From Beta vulgaris subsp. vulgaris (Eukaryota > Streptophyta > Magnoliopsida > Caryophyllales > Amaranthaceae), in NCBI RefSeq assembly GCF_026745355.1, contig NC_079203.1, positions 1,617,249-1,681,248 on the forward strand: 64,000 nt of DNA, written 5' to 3'. Positions 11,054 to 23,300 of this stretch are shown in pieces. The translations under genes and the position numbers were made by a program. The notes under the pieces were generated by a model, which was given only the letters and a program-made list of their open reading frames with translations, searched no databases and was not told the DNA's origin. How positions within the stretch are numbered: position 1 is the stretch's first letter; each line of letters starts with the position of its first letter.

Positions 11054-12720
11054 TGGTCGGAACTTCCCAGAATCAAAGAATAGAGCAATTGGAACAAGGG
11101 TTGGGGGAGTTACGAGCTACGCTCACGGAGGAGGTAGCCAGAGCAGTAGAACAGGCGGTGGGGGTAATGCAGCAGACGCTGGCAACCCAGATCGCTGAGA
11201 GCTTGGAGAAAACCACCAAGAAACTCGGTGAGGACATGGCGAAACTCGCCGAAAAAGTGGACGGGAGAGTAGAACCCAGGAGGGTACCATCTGACCGGGG
11301 GTCACCAGAGGGAAGGGGAGGGTTCGCCCGAGGAGGAAACCGAGAAAGGGATTATGAGGAGGAAGAGCCACGAAGGGGTTACCGGAGTTTCGAGGAGGAA
11401 GGGCCAAGGCGAGGTTACCGGAGTTTTGAGGAGAATGAGGGCTACCTTAGGGACGGAGGAGGAGGTTACGAAGGTGGTTATAGGGGTGGAGGAAACTGGA
11501 AGGCGAAGAGGCTAGATCTGCCCATTTTCACCGGAACAAACCCCGATGGGTGGATATTACGAGCTGAGCGTTACTTTGGGTTCTACCGCCTAACTCCGGA
11601 GGAACAGATGGAAGCGGCAGTGGTTGCCTTGGACGGAGAGGCGCTATTATGATACCAGTGGGAGCACCATCGCCGCCCCATTAATCAGTGGCCGGAGATG
11701 AAAACTATGCTATTGAGACAGTTCAGGGATACCGCCTTGGGATCTCTCCAAGAGCAATGGATGAACCACCACCAGGAGGGGAGTGTGAAGGAATATAAGA
11801 CCCGGTTTATTGAGCTCATGGCTCCACTGGATAATATACCTGAGAATATAGCCCAGGCCCAATTCATTAGTAAGCTGAAAGAGGACATTAAGAATGAAAT
11901 GAGGGTAATTGGGCCCAGAACATTGGATCATGCCATGGAACTGGCAACCCAAATTGAGGAGAAGCTTAATAGAAGGGTGGGAAGAAAATGGGAGCCCAGA
12001 TCCAACTACAATCACAGCCCAACCACCCAAATAACCTAAAATTCCTCCCATATGAACCGAACCCAAACACACACCTACATCCCACAAAGAACTACCACCC
12101 CTGCTCAGTCCGTTTTTTCCTCACCCTCTATTGTATCCCCAACACAGCCAAAAACACAACTACCCATTGCCAGACCCTATGGTGAAATAAGAAGGCTTAG
12201 TGAAAAGGAACTTCAACACAAAAGAGAAAGAAGATTATGTTTCAGATGTGATGATAAATGGTCAGCAGGACACAGGTGTAAAAGGAAGGAGTTGAGTGTC
12301 CTCCTGAGCTGTGACGAAGGAGAAGAGGTGGAGTATGGAGAGTTGGAAGACGCCACCTACCCCGAAACACCAAACGACCACCAGCCGGAGGCACCCATAA
12401 ACCCAGAAATTTCTTTTAACTCGGTAATGGGTTTTTCCAACCCGAAAACCCTGAAATTACAAGGCACTATTTATGGAGAACCGGTGATAGTGATGGTAGA
12501 CCCGGGGGCTACCCACAATTTTATTTCGATTAAGACGGTGGAGTTGTTGAAAATCCCCGTTTGCCATGACAAGTCTTTTGGGGTGACGCTGGGAACCGGG
12601 CAGGAGGTGCGGGGGTCCGGCGAATGTCGAGCCATTCCTCTGGTTGTACAAGGGGTAGTGATAACAGAAGATTACTTACCTCTCCCTCTTGGTAATTCGG
12701 ATTTGATATTAGGCATCCAA
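11054..12720 (+). pseudogene. Chromovirus gag-protease region, with in-frame stops
   Basis: The start is the ATG at 11054 just after the PBS. A charged, probably coiled-coil N-terminus leads to a Gly/Arg/Glu-rich stretch (about 11270-11500), then the gag (capsid-like) domain (about 11509-11990), a zinc knuckle with CFRC then GHRC (about 12239-12280), and an aspartic protease signature DPGATHNF near 12498 where DSG is usual. One frame runs throughout but is cut by TGA at 11650, TAA at 12037 and TAG at 12721. At the first and third stop a Trp codon is the likely ancestral state. Gag packages the element RNA and protease processes the polyprotein. This copy cannot make either intact. Confidence 0.88.
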
Positions 12721-12741
12721 TAGCTCGAGAAGTTAGGCACT

Positions 12742-15714
12742 ATGGTTACCAACTGGAGGACCCAAACTATGCAGTTCACAGTGGGGAAGAAGAAGCCTGG
12801 TTCGCACAATTCGGAAAAACGGTGGGGGATTTTTGGTAGAATGCAATCATATGGGAGCTGCCGTGGAAGATTCAAGGGGGAACGAGGAGGTGCCGAAGGG
12901 ATTACAACCAATTCTGAGTTCTTATGATCAGGTATTTCATCTTCCCTCCGGTCTCCCTCCTAGTAGGGGCCGAGAGCATGCTATCAATTTAAAACATGGT
13001 GTAGATCCTGTTAGTGTAAGGCCTTATAGATATCCCCAAGTTAGAAAGATGAGATTGAGTCCCTCATCCGTGACATGTTAGAAGCAGGGATTATCCGGCC
13101 TTCTCACAGTGCTTTTTCTAGCCCGGTTTTGTTGGTTAAAAAGAAGGATGGTTCATGGCGGTTTTGTGTGGATTATAGGGCGTTGAACAATATGACGGTA
13201 CCATATAAGTACCCAATTCCGGTTATTGATGAATTATTGGATGAATTAAACAGTGCCACAGTTTTCTCTAAGTTGGACTTAAAATCGGGGTACCATCAAA
13301 TTTTGATGAAAAAGGATGACGTGCAAAAAACAGCTTTTCGTACACATGAGGGCCACTATGAGTTCTTGGTAATGCCGTTTGGGCTTACCAACGCCCCGAC
13401 CACTTTTCAAGCTCTTATGAATGATGTATTTCGACCGTATTTGAGGAAGTTTGTGTTGGTATTTTTCGATGATATCCTTGTTTACAGCCGGAATATGGTA
13501 CAACATGAGGAGCATCTCAAAACAATGCTGGGGGTATTGGCCGCAAATGAGTTGTATGCTAATAGAAAGAAATGTGAATTTGGTAAGCATGAAGTAGCTT
13601 ACCTTGGCCATATAATTTCTGCCGAGTGTGTCGCTATGGATAATTTCAAAGTTTCGGCCATGCTTGAATGGCCCATTCCACAGACTTTGAGGGAGTTACG
13701 AGGATTCTTGGGGTTAACGGGGTATTACCGCCGGTTTGTCAAGGGCTACGCCACCATAGCTTCTCCCCTCACTCAACAACTCAAGAAAGACGCGTTCCAA
13801 TGGTCCGAGGAGGCCATCACAGCCTTCAGCTTGCTCAAAAAAGCTCTCACCACAGCCCCAGTTTTGGCTCTTCCCAATTTTGAGCTGCCATTTGTAGTAG
13901 AGGCTGACGCCTCAGGTTACGGACTGGGGGCTGTTTTATTACAGCAGGGGCATCCAGTCGCCTACTTTAGCAAGACTCTTGGAGTAAGGGCAAGGGGAAA
14001 ATCTATCTATGAAAAAGAACTAATGGCGGTCGTGTTGGCGGTATTGAAGTGGCGGCATTACTTGTTGGGGAGGCATTTCGTGATACATTCCGACCAACAA
14101 AGTCTTAAACATTTGCTTAGCCAGAGGGAAGTGGGGCCGGAATATCAAAAATGGGTGGGCAAGTTATTTGGCTACGATTTTGAGATCAAATATAAAACCG
14201 GGGCTAGTAATAGGGTGGCCGATGGGCTGTCACGCAGGGGAAATCCACGAGCAGAATGCATGTAGTGTGCTGTTGTCCACCCACCATCCACAATGGTCTG
14301 AAATTTTAGCAGCCATATCACAAGATTCAGAGATTAAGAAAATAAGGGAGGATGTGCAGGCTGGGGATGCTCCCTTGGCAGGTTTTACAGAGGAGCAGGG
14401 GGTACTCAAGTATAAGGGCAGGCTGGTGGTGCCTCGGAAGGGGGCGCTTACTTCACGTCTCATCCATGAGTACCACGCAACACCATTAGGGGGGCATTCG
14501 GGTATTTTTAAAACATACCAAAGGTTGGCTGCGGAATGGTTTTGGAAGGGAATGAAGCAAGACATCACTACTTTTATCCAAGAATGTAACGTTTGTCAGC
14601 AAAACAAGACATCCTCTCTTGCTCCGGCGGGGTTATTACAGCCATTACCTATCCTTATCCTCATATGGGAGGATGTGTCGATGGATTTCGTGGAGGGCTT
14701 ACCCAAATCCGGGGGTTGGGATTCTATTCTAGTGGTGGTAGACCGCTTGTCTAAGTACGGGCATTTTATTGGCTTGCGCCACCCTTTTTTTGCTGTCTCG
14801 GTGGCTCAAGTGTTCACAAGGAAAGTAGTGAAGCTCCATGGATTTCCAGCCACGATTGTGTCCGATCGCGATAAAGTGTTCATGAGTTTGTTTTGGAGAG
14901 AGTTGTTCAAGCTCCAAGGTACCCTGCTGCACCGGAGCACCGCATACCACCCACAATCCGACGGGCAAACAGAGGTAGTCAATAAATCTGTTGAGGCGTA
15001 TTTGAGATGCTTTATTCAAGGAAAACCAATCACATGGGCTACATGGTTGTGTTGGGCAGAATATTGGTACAATACTTCCAAACATTCGGCCACCAATTTC
15101 ACTCCCTTCGAGATTGTTTATGGGAGACCACCCCCGCCTTTGTACCGCTACGAAAGAAATAGCACGGCAGTTGCAGCCTTGGAGGATCAGCTATTAGTTT
15201 GTGATGCAGTGCTAGATGAACTCAAATTTCACTTAGTGACAACCCAGAATAACATGAGGGTCCAGGAGGATAAGCACCGCAGAGAAGTGGAGTTCATGGT
15301 GGGTGACTTGGTGTACTTAAGGCTGCAACCATACAAGCAACAATCTCTCGCTCGAAAGTCTAATGAGAAGCTTGCCCCTCGCTACTTTGGACCATTTGCC
15401 ATTCTTAAAAGGGTTTGCTTAGTTGCTTATGAGTTGGCATTACCCCCCCACAGCAAAATACACCCGGTGTTTCACATTTCTCAGTTGAAGAAAGTTGTGG
15501 GTGCAGCACCCGTATCCCCAGTCCTACCACCCTTGCTGACAGCTGACTTGGTGCTACCTTCATCTCCCTCCCAAGTGCTGGGCTGCCGCCCTAATCCTTT
15601 GAACCCAGCAGGACCCGCAGAATCTTGGTTCAATGGAGTGACATGACTGCTGATGAAGCCACCTGGGAAGATGTGCAGGATATTCAGGAGCGTTTCCCTA
15701 CCTTCCACCTTGGG
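12742..15714 (+). pseudogene. Chromovirus pol: RT, RNase H, integrase, chromodomain, frameshifted
   Basis: A linker in two frames (12742-12927 and 12833-13081) precedes reverse transcriptase in frame from 13075, with the catalytic FFDD at about 13467. RNase H follows (about 13860-14240, VEADASGYG and HSDQQSL). A frame break near 14240 leads to integrase: an HHCC zinc finger (about 14460-14610), then the acidic triad near 14683 (MDFVEG), 14863 (VSDRD) and 14970 (GQTEVVN). After a last frame change near 15620 comes a chromodomain-like end (EATWED near 15655). These activities copy RNA into DNA and insert it. Three frame breaks make this copy non-autonomous. Confidence 0.9.
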
Positions 15715-15743
15715 GACAAGGTGCTTGATTGGGCGGGGGGTAT

Positions 15744-16162
15744 TGCTAAGACCGCGCAAATTCCTCCAATCATTTACACATATTCTAGAAGGCCTAAGTC
15801 AAGGGCAAATGGGGCAGCAGAAAATGTGCAACAGATGGCAGCACCTGGGTGACTGGGAGATAGATTCTTATTCTGTTATTCTCTGTCATATGGCAGTAGG
15901 TTGTTATGAGGTGGTTATAGGTGAGAGAAAGCTGTAGAAAAGGAGGAGAGTTGTGTATAAATATAAGGAATCCCACTCTTGTAAAGGCATCCAGAAATTG
16001 AGTGTAATCTGAGGCCTTAAGTGGAGATACCTTACCTCTCGAAGAGTAAGGATTTGTATTAGTGAGCTGATGTGTTCTTACTTAATACAAATATCTATCC
16101 TTACTCATCTGAATTCTTCCATTTTCTTTGCTTTGTTGCTTTTAAAAATCTGGGTCCTAGCA
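15744..16162 (+). repeat. 3' LTR of the chromovirus
   Basis: 419 bp, same ends as the 5' LTR, preceded by a G-rich polypurine tract (about 15730-15740). Confidence 0.95.
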
Positions 16163-16449
16163 ACCCCCCACAGACGAAGCGAAAGGTTAACTTACTCAGT
16201 TACACAGAGACTGTCTCGAAATTTTTCCAAGAATATCAAAGGGATTCCTTAAGTGAAAATATCGGCAAGTTAATAGTGCGAGGTTACATAATGGACACGT
16301 ACTTAACAAAAAGGCAACTTTTTCATGAACAAAGTGAAAATCCATTTCGACATAATTAGTTCTTGATGTTGAACATAATTTCGTTCCAGAGAGACAAATT
16401 GCATAACATTGTCTCAATTGGCAAAAACAAGTGTATTGATGACAAAATT

Positions 16450-19400
16450 TTACTTGTGAATAATAAGTTTAGTCCACCCAAACCCCTGGTTTTGTAGGAA
16501 ACGCTCTCCTAAACCAAGATGAGCCATCAATAGCCACACTAATGTAATGAGTTCCCCACCTCTTCTTAGTTGTGCAACATGGGATCTGGGTGAGGCACGG
16601 TTAGCAGCATAACAAAGCAGCTCCACCCAGACCTTGCTTGTTATCTCCCACTGACTGCTTCCAAACATCTTCAGTTGCTCAGCGAGACGACAAGCATCAA
16701 ATAACACAGATTTGCTTTTATCCCCCTTTGCAACAATAGGTGGGATGTGCGCTTTCACTTTGAGAACCTTGATACAAAATTCCTTAAAAAACTCTTCCTC
16801 TTCCTTTGTACCATGATTTTCGCATTCCACGCCAGAAGTTTGGCAATTTAACTTTGAGCACAAACATTTCTTAGTCTCAGCACAAATGTAAGAAAACCAA
16901 TGGACATTTAAGCTTTTATTCATAAACTTTCTCGCCTCTGCACATGTGTCTTCAAACCGATTTTCCGACATTCCTACCACCAAAGATACCAAAGACTGTT
17001 GCCTTAGTAGAAGATATGACATATAATCTGAGAGCCATTTAGAGAAACTACGGTAGTCCATCCCATCAACATTATCAGTACTACCATGTTCTTGGCTAGT
17101 CCAATAACATATATCAGTAGCAAGATGCCAAATCAACACGCTTTCATCATAATCAACATCCACAGTCCAAGGATTCAAATACTCTGAAACAAGAAAAAAC
17201 TCGTTTTCCAAAGCCAAATTACCTCTAGCTGAATTTACTTCCTTCGTTTCCTTCAAATCGGGGGCTAGCTTTGCTTTCTTCTGTAGCTCTTCAATGACAA
17301 ACTTCACCAAAAGTTGCTCATCAACCTGCTTTTTGGCGACGTATAAAAAACCAATCAAAGCATCCTTAATTCCCTTTATGAATATATACTTCAATATTGA
17401 AGGAGGATCCTTAAAGCAACGTTCTAGTAGGTTGTACTTTGACATGTACTGAGACCATCTACAGTGACTGTTATCTTTTGTGCAGGTCGAAAACTGAAGC
17501 AACCGTATTAATATAGATCTCAAGTATTTCGTTATGCCTTGCTCGGGAGTGATTATTATCCACCAATCAGACAAAACAAGCATGAGACTCACATATATGT
17601 CTAGAGCTATGGCACCCCCAAGCAATGCAAAAGTTATTGCAACATCAATGTTGTCGTACTTGCCCTTATATTTTAAAGAAAATATTAACAAAGATGTCAC
17701 GACAGAGGAAAAGCTAATAATCCGAAGATAAACTTGTTTTTTTTAGTATCAAGAACACCTTCGTGTAGAAAACATCATAGATGAAGTTGAGCTCAATCTC
17801 CACAATCCTAAAAGCTTTTGAGGCTCTTGCATTGAGGAAAAAAGAACGACTTTCCTCGCGATCTTTTAAAGTTAGAAAAGCATCAGCTAGGATGCCTTTG
17901 AACTTTTTATAGAAGTTATAAGCATGTTCAATCATCGCATTTTCCTCCTCTGGGGCATTTGCATTACTGATGACATTTATGCCTTGTACTTTGGAGGAAC
18001 TCGAACTCAAAATGTCTTGAGGATTTCTTACTTGTGAATTTTCTTGACCTTTGAAGGGTCGATCTGTTGAGTGCCGTAAAAAATGTGTCAGGCTTAACAT
18101 ATGAATATCTGATGAAGACATGATAATAACAAGCTATGTTCAGCTCACCTTATTTTTGCTTATTACAGATCAGATCAGATCAGAAAAAATAAGTTCAGAT
18201 CAGATCCGTTCAGATTATGCTTATATTTAAAAATCATTATTACTATTATATATCTTTCATTACATATTAGTAGAAATTATAATAATTGAATATTAATAAA
18301 GCACTCATTGAGACGAATCAAACAAGACTCCACATGACTATATTTTTTCTTATATATTGAGAAAAATCTAAAAGATAAGATCTAGTAAATCAGATCGGTT
18401 TAGATCAGATCGGATCAGAAAAAATAAGTTCAGATCAAATAAGTTCAAATCAGAAAATTTCAGGTGAACTAAACATAGCCTAAGTATTGAATTATGGATG
18501 TAACTCTGAAATATGATGAAGTATTAATTTATGCACGAAAATCTCTTTGGCTTAATGTTTTCTCTCTCCAACACGTTTCCTTTTCGGAAACATTTTAACT
18601 CTTTTTGAAAATAGATAGTGGACTAAAACGAGACCAACATAGTTTTCTTACTAGAAGAAATATTTTCCCTCTAAAAACTTACTTTTAAAATATTGTGTTT
18701 CCTCTTTTTAGAATTTGAGCGATCATTGTGTGCCCGTCTGCACGACAAGACATCGGGGCGACATAGCATTGATCCCATTGCACTCACTCAAGCCTCAAGG
18801 CCCAATGGCCAAAGCTCGCATAGACTACTCCTTGGTAGGGGTGAGCACAACCGGGTATCCTGTAGAATTTCATAGACCCAGACCCAGACCCAGTGGGTAT
18901 TAAAAATCTAGAATTGAAATTGGAATTGGTCAAACCGGGTCCTAAATTTTTGGACCCAGACCCGAACCCGGTGGGTACCAGGTCCAGATCTGGGTACCCA
19001 GTTGTAAGTTTAACAACATACTAAGATGGGCCAATTGAGCTATAAAATTTTTTAAAAAAATTAAATGGGCCTAAAGGCCTACTAAGTACTAACTTTTTAC
19101 TTAACAACTATTATCCTATTACCAATTCTATATGAGTATATGAAAAAAAAACAATTCTAAGTACTAGGTACCCGGACCTAGACCCGCTCCAACCGGGTAC
19201 CCAGAGCTAGAACTGGGTACCCACCAGGTACTGGGTCCGAAAAAATTTCTACCCAAAATTGAAACCGGATGCAACTGGGTCCAATTTTTTGGACCCAGAC
19301 CCGAACCCAGTTGGACAGAGACCGGATCCGAACCCGACGGATCCATATCAGGTCTGGATCTGGATCTGGGTACCCGAAATTTCTGCTCACCCCTACTCCT

Positions 19401-21962
19401 TGGCCATCCCAAGGTCACACGCCTATCTCGCCTTTGTTGGTTCTTATTTTTTTTTATATTATCAGATTTATAATACGAGAAAGTAAGAAAATATTGAAAA
19501 CCCTTTTTTATTATATTATATCTTGGCAAGTTGGCATCTATTCATTAACATGCGCTAGAGTACTTTCGTTGTAGCCTCGATTTCTCTTGGACACTTTTTG
19601 TATTCTTCCATGGATTTTTCTTAAGTTCTTCAATAAAATTTTGTGAGGTTTTTTTTTTATTCTTTCTTTTCTTTTTTTATTATTTCTTTCTCTCTTATCT
19701 ATCCATTGATTTCCTTCATGTTTAGGCTTGAATTATCATTGTCAATTACGTTTCCTTTCTTATATATAGTTTTTTTTCTTGGTTATAGATTATCCTTCTT
19801 TTTAAAGCTAGGGGACCTAGATTAATACTGTGAATCTGTATTAACGTGATTAATTGTATGATTACTCGATGGTTTTGTTGATCAAGTTTCGGACCTACAC
19901 TTATGGAAAAAAGAGATTTACTCATTCTTTATCAAAATTAGTGATGGTATTAGTGGCTTTTTATTGGAAGTCCAGGGTTAGAATACTGTTTCAAATGCAT
20001 GTTATAAATAAAAACTTTATTACTTGTCCCTACCAGATTACATTTACTTGTCTTGAAATTCTAAAATGTAAAACATATATTATATATCCGAGACAATTTT
20101 ATGCTAATATCGAGTCATAAACTGATACTCCATAGATGTGGCAAATAAGTCATATGGGTCGGATCATAAGTGGGTCAATTTTATGTCTAGGGTTGCGTTC
20201 GGATTGGGTCTGTTTGGGTACGAGTACACCTCGGGTTCATGTGATTTCGAGTCATATTGGGCCGGGTTAAATCGGGTTTTCAATCTTGTAAATAAATAGA
20301 TTACATATAAAATTGATAAGAGTAAGTTAAATAATTAATCGACATTGGCTTATATCATATTTGATGACTTTTTTTTCATTAAATTTGTGTAAAAAGTAAC
20401 TAATATGACAACTTTCAAGGTCGAATTTGGGTTGGGGTGATCATTATCGGGTCAATTTCGGGTCAGGACACTTTTGGATCGGGTCATATTCGGGCCGGGT
20501 CTATTTTACTTTCAAGTTTTGGGTCACTATTTTCGAGCCGGAAACAGTTCTCTGATCGGGTATTTTGAGTCAGGTCAACATATACGAATCTATTTTGCTG
20601 CAGTAGAAGTACACCTACGAATAGTAATAACACTCCTAGATATGACTTGCTAAATAAAGGAGAGGTCTTTCACGAAAACGTCTACCCATAGAATTATACA
20701 ATCAAAATACTTTTATTCTATTTACCATGATAATGATGGCCACTGGTGGGAGCTAGCGGGCCAAGCTATGGGCCATAGCAGGCTGGGCTAAGACTTCACG
20801 GGGGACCGTGAATTAAATCCATTGGACGGACTGGTTCACAGGCTGAAAAAATCTTGGCCCACACTGACCTGTTATCTATTTTCACAATTCGAAAAGCGGT
20901 TCTGACGGTTCGTTGGTCTAGTTGGCTGGATCGGGCTGGCAGGCCGGCATGAAATTTTTTTTCAAAATTATTTAATCATTAAAATTATTCATTATTGTTA
21001 CATAAAATCTTTAAAATGAATTAAAATATAAGTATACAATTATTAATATTAATGAATAATTTTATTATTTTTAAATTTGATTGAATTATAATATATGCAA
21101 TTTGATTAAAATATATACAATTTGATTAAAATATACACAATTTGGTTCAATATTTACTTGGACTAAGCTGGTCCGATTTATGGGCCGGATTGGATTAGTT
21201 TCGTGGTAAATTAATTGGATCAATATAATTAAGTGCTATCTCAAATTAGCAAGTTGTTTACCTTCCAATTAGCAACTTTTGACACATTTTCTTATCTAAA
21301 ATTCTAAAGCACCGCAAACTATTCAACAAAACACTAGTAGTACCTTGAATAGTAATTGGAATATGAGCAGTTGCCGCAGCAGAATACTCTTCCATAAACA
21401 TGGCATAGTCGGGACCAGCTTCAGGTTTAGTCCTGAAGGACTCTCTGAAGCTATCCATGCTAGCGAAATACAGAGCCTCTGTTCGCTCAACGTACTTGAT
21501 AACTCCATCAACAAACATGAGAAGCGTTGGCCACAACAGGTAATTGTTACTTCGAAGAGACCGAACAAACACATAGATAGTAACAGCAACCTGTGCTGCA
21601 AGTTGAAGAGCGTGTCGATGCCATAGCTCGTTATCTTCCAAAGCTAGAGCAGTAATTGTGTCTGGACCACCAAGATGTAACAAAAGAAATGGCGCCCAAA
21701 ATGCTAGTAGATCTTCCCTTTGAGGAGAATCATCATCGCCGTTGGCAATCAAACCAATTGTGAATAATGCAACTGCATCAGCTGACAAGTAAAGCAACCA
21801 CATTGAAAAATTAAGGAAGCTGCTTGCACTCCGTTTTCGGCGAGGTGCTAGGATTGTGAGCAATGCTTGAATGAGGAGACTGGTAAGCATGAAAACACGG
21901 ATATCCCATGTACTCCATAGCTCCTTCACTCTCTTTAAGTTTCCCCCACTTGTGTCATCCAT
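16450..21962 (-). CDS. DUF4220/DUF594 family membrane protein, two exons, one frame break
   Basis: Exon 1 (21962-21344) starts at the only upstream ATG. It encodes about five hydrophobic segments and the DUF4220 signature LLAFWAPFLLLHLGG followed by PDTITALALEDNELW (residues about 85-114). It ends CAAG with donor GTACTA. Exon 2 (18063-16450) begins after acceptor CTCAACAG. Both borders are phase 1, so the join is in frame. Exon 2 continues DUF4220 and ends with DUF594, whose signs are a LIWHLATDICYW motif and a C-terminal GGELITLVWLLMAHLG. A T8 run at 17737-17744 (plus strand) shifts the frame: deleting one base would connect the upstream part (to 17714) with LRIISFSSVVTS and onward. This is either a real null mutation or a sequencing error. 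Expected length is about 743 residues, normal for the family. Molecular function is unknown. The chromovirus sits 287 bp downstream of the stop. Confidence 0.82.
18132..18480. mobile_element. Harbinger-like MITE with GATCA repeats
   Basis: The ends (left AGCTATGTTCAGCTCACC, right reversed GGCTATGTTTAGTTCACC) form an inverted repeat. The interior carries tandem CAGATCAGATCAGA units near both ends. The right flank is TAA. The left TSD is not clean, so the exact left border is uncertain. Confidence 0.55.
18836..19395. mobile_element. hAT MITE (TSD CTCCTTGG)
   Basis: The ends are TAGGGGTGAGCA and its complement, with an exact 8-bp duplication CTCCTTGG at 18828-18835 and 19396-19403. The body is rich in GGGTACC/GACCC motifs arranged as a large imperfect inverted repeat, and it is non-coding. 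Confidence 0.9.
20140..20590. repeat. Degenerate GGGTC-rich repeat
   Basis: GGGTC, CGGGTC and TCGGGT motifs recur on the plus strand, like the bodies of the hAT MITEs here. I could not find matching ends or a TSD. Confidence 0.35.
20735..21215. mobile_element. Truncated hAT MITE related to 49861-50501
   Basis: It starts TAATGATGGCCACTGGTG and aligns over about 450 bp with the reverse complement of 49861-50501. Shared features are GATGGCC, AAGCGGTTC and the ATTGTTACATAAAA core. The homology stops near 21215, so one end is missing. Confidence 0.65.
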
Positions 21963-22530
21963 TATTTCCTTCCTGTCCCTATATACAACTTACTATCAAA
22001 AAAATTGATAAATTGATAATGAATGGCCGCCTAATTCTAAGAAAAATGTTTGCTAATGAGGTTGAGAAACTAGACAGATTTGCGTTTTGTGTGTTACAAG
22101 TCAACTTCCATCATGCCAAGAGGAGTAACTTGGATCTAGATTAATCAATAAAAAAAAGTCACAAGTCTTGGTCATTTTTATAACTTAGTAATTGTTTTTG
22201 CTAATTGCATAATCATTTTTTGTACGAATATTATTGTTTACCTAACACCAAACCTTCTCATAAGACCTATTGTCTATTCCCCCTTGCCCCCTCCTTCAAT
22301 TATTTGGTCCTTTTAGCTTTCCTCTTTCTCCCCCCTCCCAATTTAATAGTTATTATGTGCATGTCTCTGTTAAGTCATCCTTACATATTTGTGTGTGTGA
22401 AGTTGTGAACACATCAAACACTAAATACAACAACAAAGGGGAAACTCTGTCTAAACATGTGTTCAACTTCTCTATATATCTTTCACTCTTTCTTATTTAT
22501 CTAATTAGTTTCACCACTTTGTAGGTGGGC
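21963..22530. other. Upstream region of the DUF4220 gene
   Basis: Probable promoter and 5' UTR of the minus-strand gene. I cannot point to a convincing TATA box. Short frames here are unsupported. Confidence 0.4.
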
Positions 22531-22539
22531 TTTGCGAGC

Positions 22540-23300
22540 TCGGCCAGTTAGGCCTCTTGAGGCGAAGCCACCTGCTATGACCTGATGAAGTCTTTGGTAT
22601 CCCCACTAATTTGAACACTTTTATTTTGAACACTTTTATTTTTGACCCTGACAAGATTCCAAGGAGGCGACGAGGGAGAAGGAGAGAGAATTTGAGAGAG
22701 ATAGAGAGAAAACGGTTGAGGGAGAGAAATTGAAAGAGAGAAGGAGAGAGATTAGAGTTTTTCTGAATTTTTTTATTCTTTTCTTTTTATTCTTTCCTAT
22801 TTATAGTGTGGCCATCCTAAGTCTAATAGGACTTGGTTTATTTTATTTATTCCGAAATTAAAAGTAAATTGGACTATAATATAATTACGTTATAGTTGTA
22901 AACGTACTCAAACTGTATTATTATTATACTAAAATACTTTTCAGTTCTATTCTTTATATTTTCTTATTTATAAAGAATAACTCCAAAAATACGGAGTATT
23001 ACATCTTATGCTATCCCCATAGACGGCGCCAAACTGTTTCTATCTAGAAATTATGGGTGTTAATGTGTGCTGAGTAGGAGTGAGCCCTGAGCGTCGACGT
23101 GAGCAAATTGTCCATACACCGAAATCCTGCAAAACAAAGTTAGACTTTGTTCCGGGATCGCCCCTCCGACGCTCAAGTTAGTTGATGATCGAGGTAGAGA
23201 GAAAAAGTGTAGAGAAAGGGTCAATTTCGGTGATTAGCACAGGGCCTCCATATGCCATGAGACGGCCCTGATGTTTCAATACAATAAATCTTGAGATTAT
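22540..23300 (-). mobile_element. LTR-retrotransposon remnant with tRNA-Asp-type PBS
   Basis: On the minus strand TTTGGCGCCGTCTATGGGGA (about 23036-23017) matches the TGGCGCC primer-binding site used by Athila/Tat-type gypsy elements. The preceding minus-strand sequence (from about 23200) reads like an LTR 3' end (CTTGAGCGTCGGAGGGGCG, then TTTTGCAGG). No gag-pol and no second LTR are seen, so it is a fragment. Confidence 0.4.

Larger units (their letters stand above)
10595..16162 (+). mobile_element. Ty3/gypsy chromovirus LTR retrotransposon, complete but decayed
   Basis: Two 419-bp LTRs (10595-11013 and 15744-16162) start TGCTAAGA and end TAGCA. The exact 5-bp duplication ACCCC flanks them (10590-10594 and 16163-16167). 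A primer-binding site for initiator tRNA-Met lies at 11017-11028. The polypurine stretch GGGCGGGGGG lies just upstream of the 3' LTR. The internal region encodes gag, protease, RT, RNase H, integrase and a C-terminal chromodomain-like segment in that order, which places it among plant chromoviruses. Its small size suggests a Reina-like lineage, but that is inference. The LTRs differ at about a dozen positions (about 97% identity). Several stops and frame breaks interrupt the coding region. Confidence 0.95.
18064..21343 (-). other. Intron of the DUF4220 gene, filled with MITEs
   Basis: 3280 bp between donor CAAG|GTACTA and acceptor CTCAACAG|AT. It holds a Harbinger-like MITE (18132-18480), a hAT MITE (18836-19395), a T-rich stretch (19600-19800), a degenerate GGGTC-rich repeat (about 20140-20590) and a truncated hAT MITE (about 20735-21215). 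The alternative reading is that the gene was originally uninterrupted and split by insertions. The matching splice phases favour an intron. Confidence 0.65.

Noticed and set aside
17714..18121. Separate small gene upstream of the DUF594 frame
   Set aside because: It is the middle of the DUF4220 gene, separated from the rest only by the T8 frame break and the intron.
20140..20590. Complete hAT MITE
   Set aside because: Body composition fits, but I could not find inverted ends or an 8-bp duplication.
22540..23300. Complete LTR retrotransposon
   Set aside because: Only a PBS-like site and one LTR-like end are visible. No second LTR or coding region.
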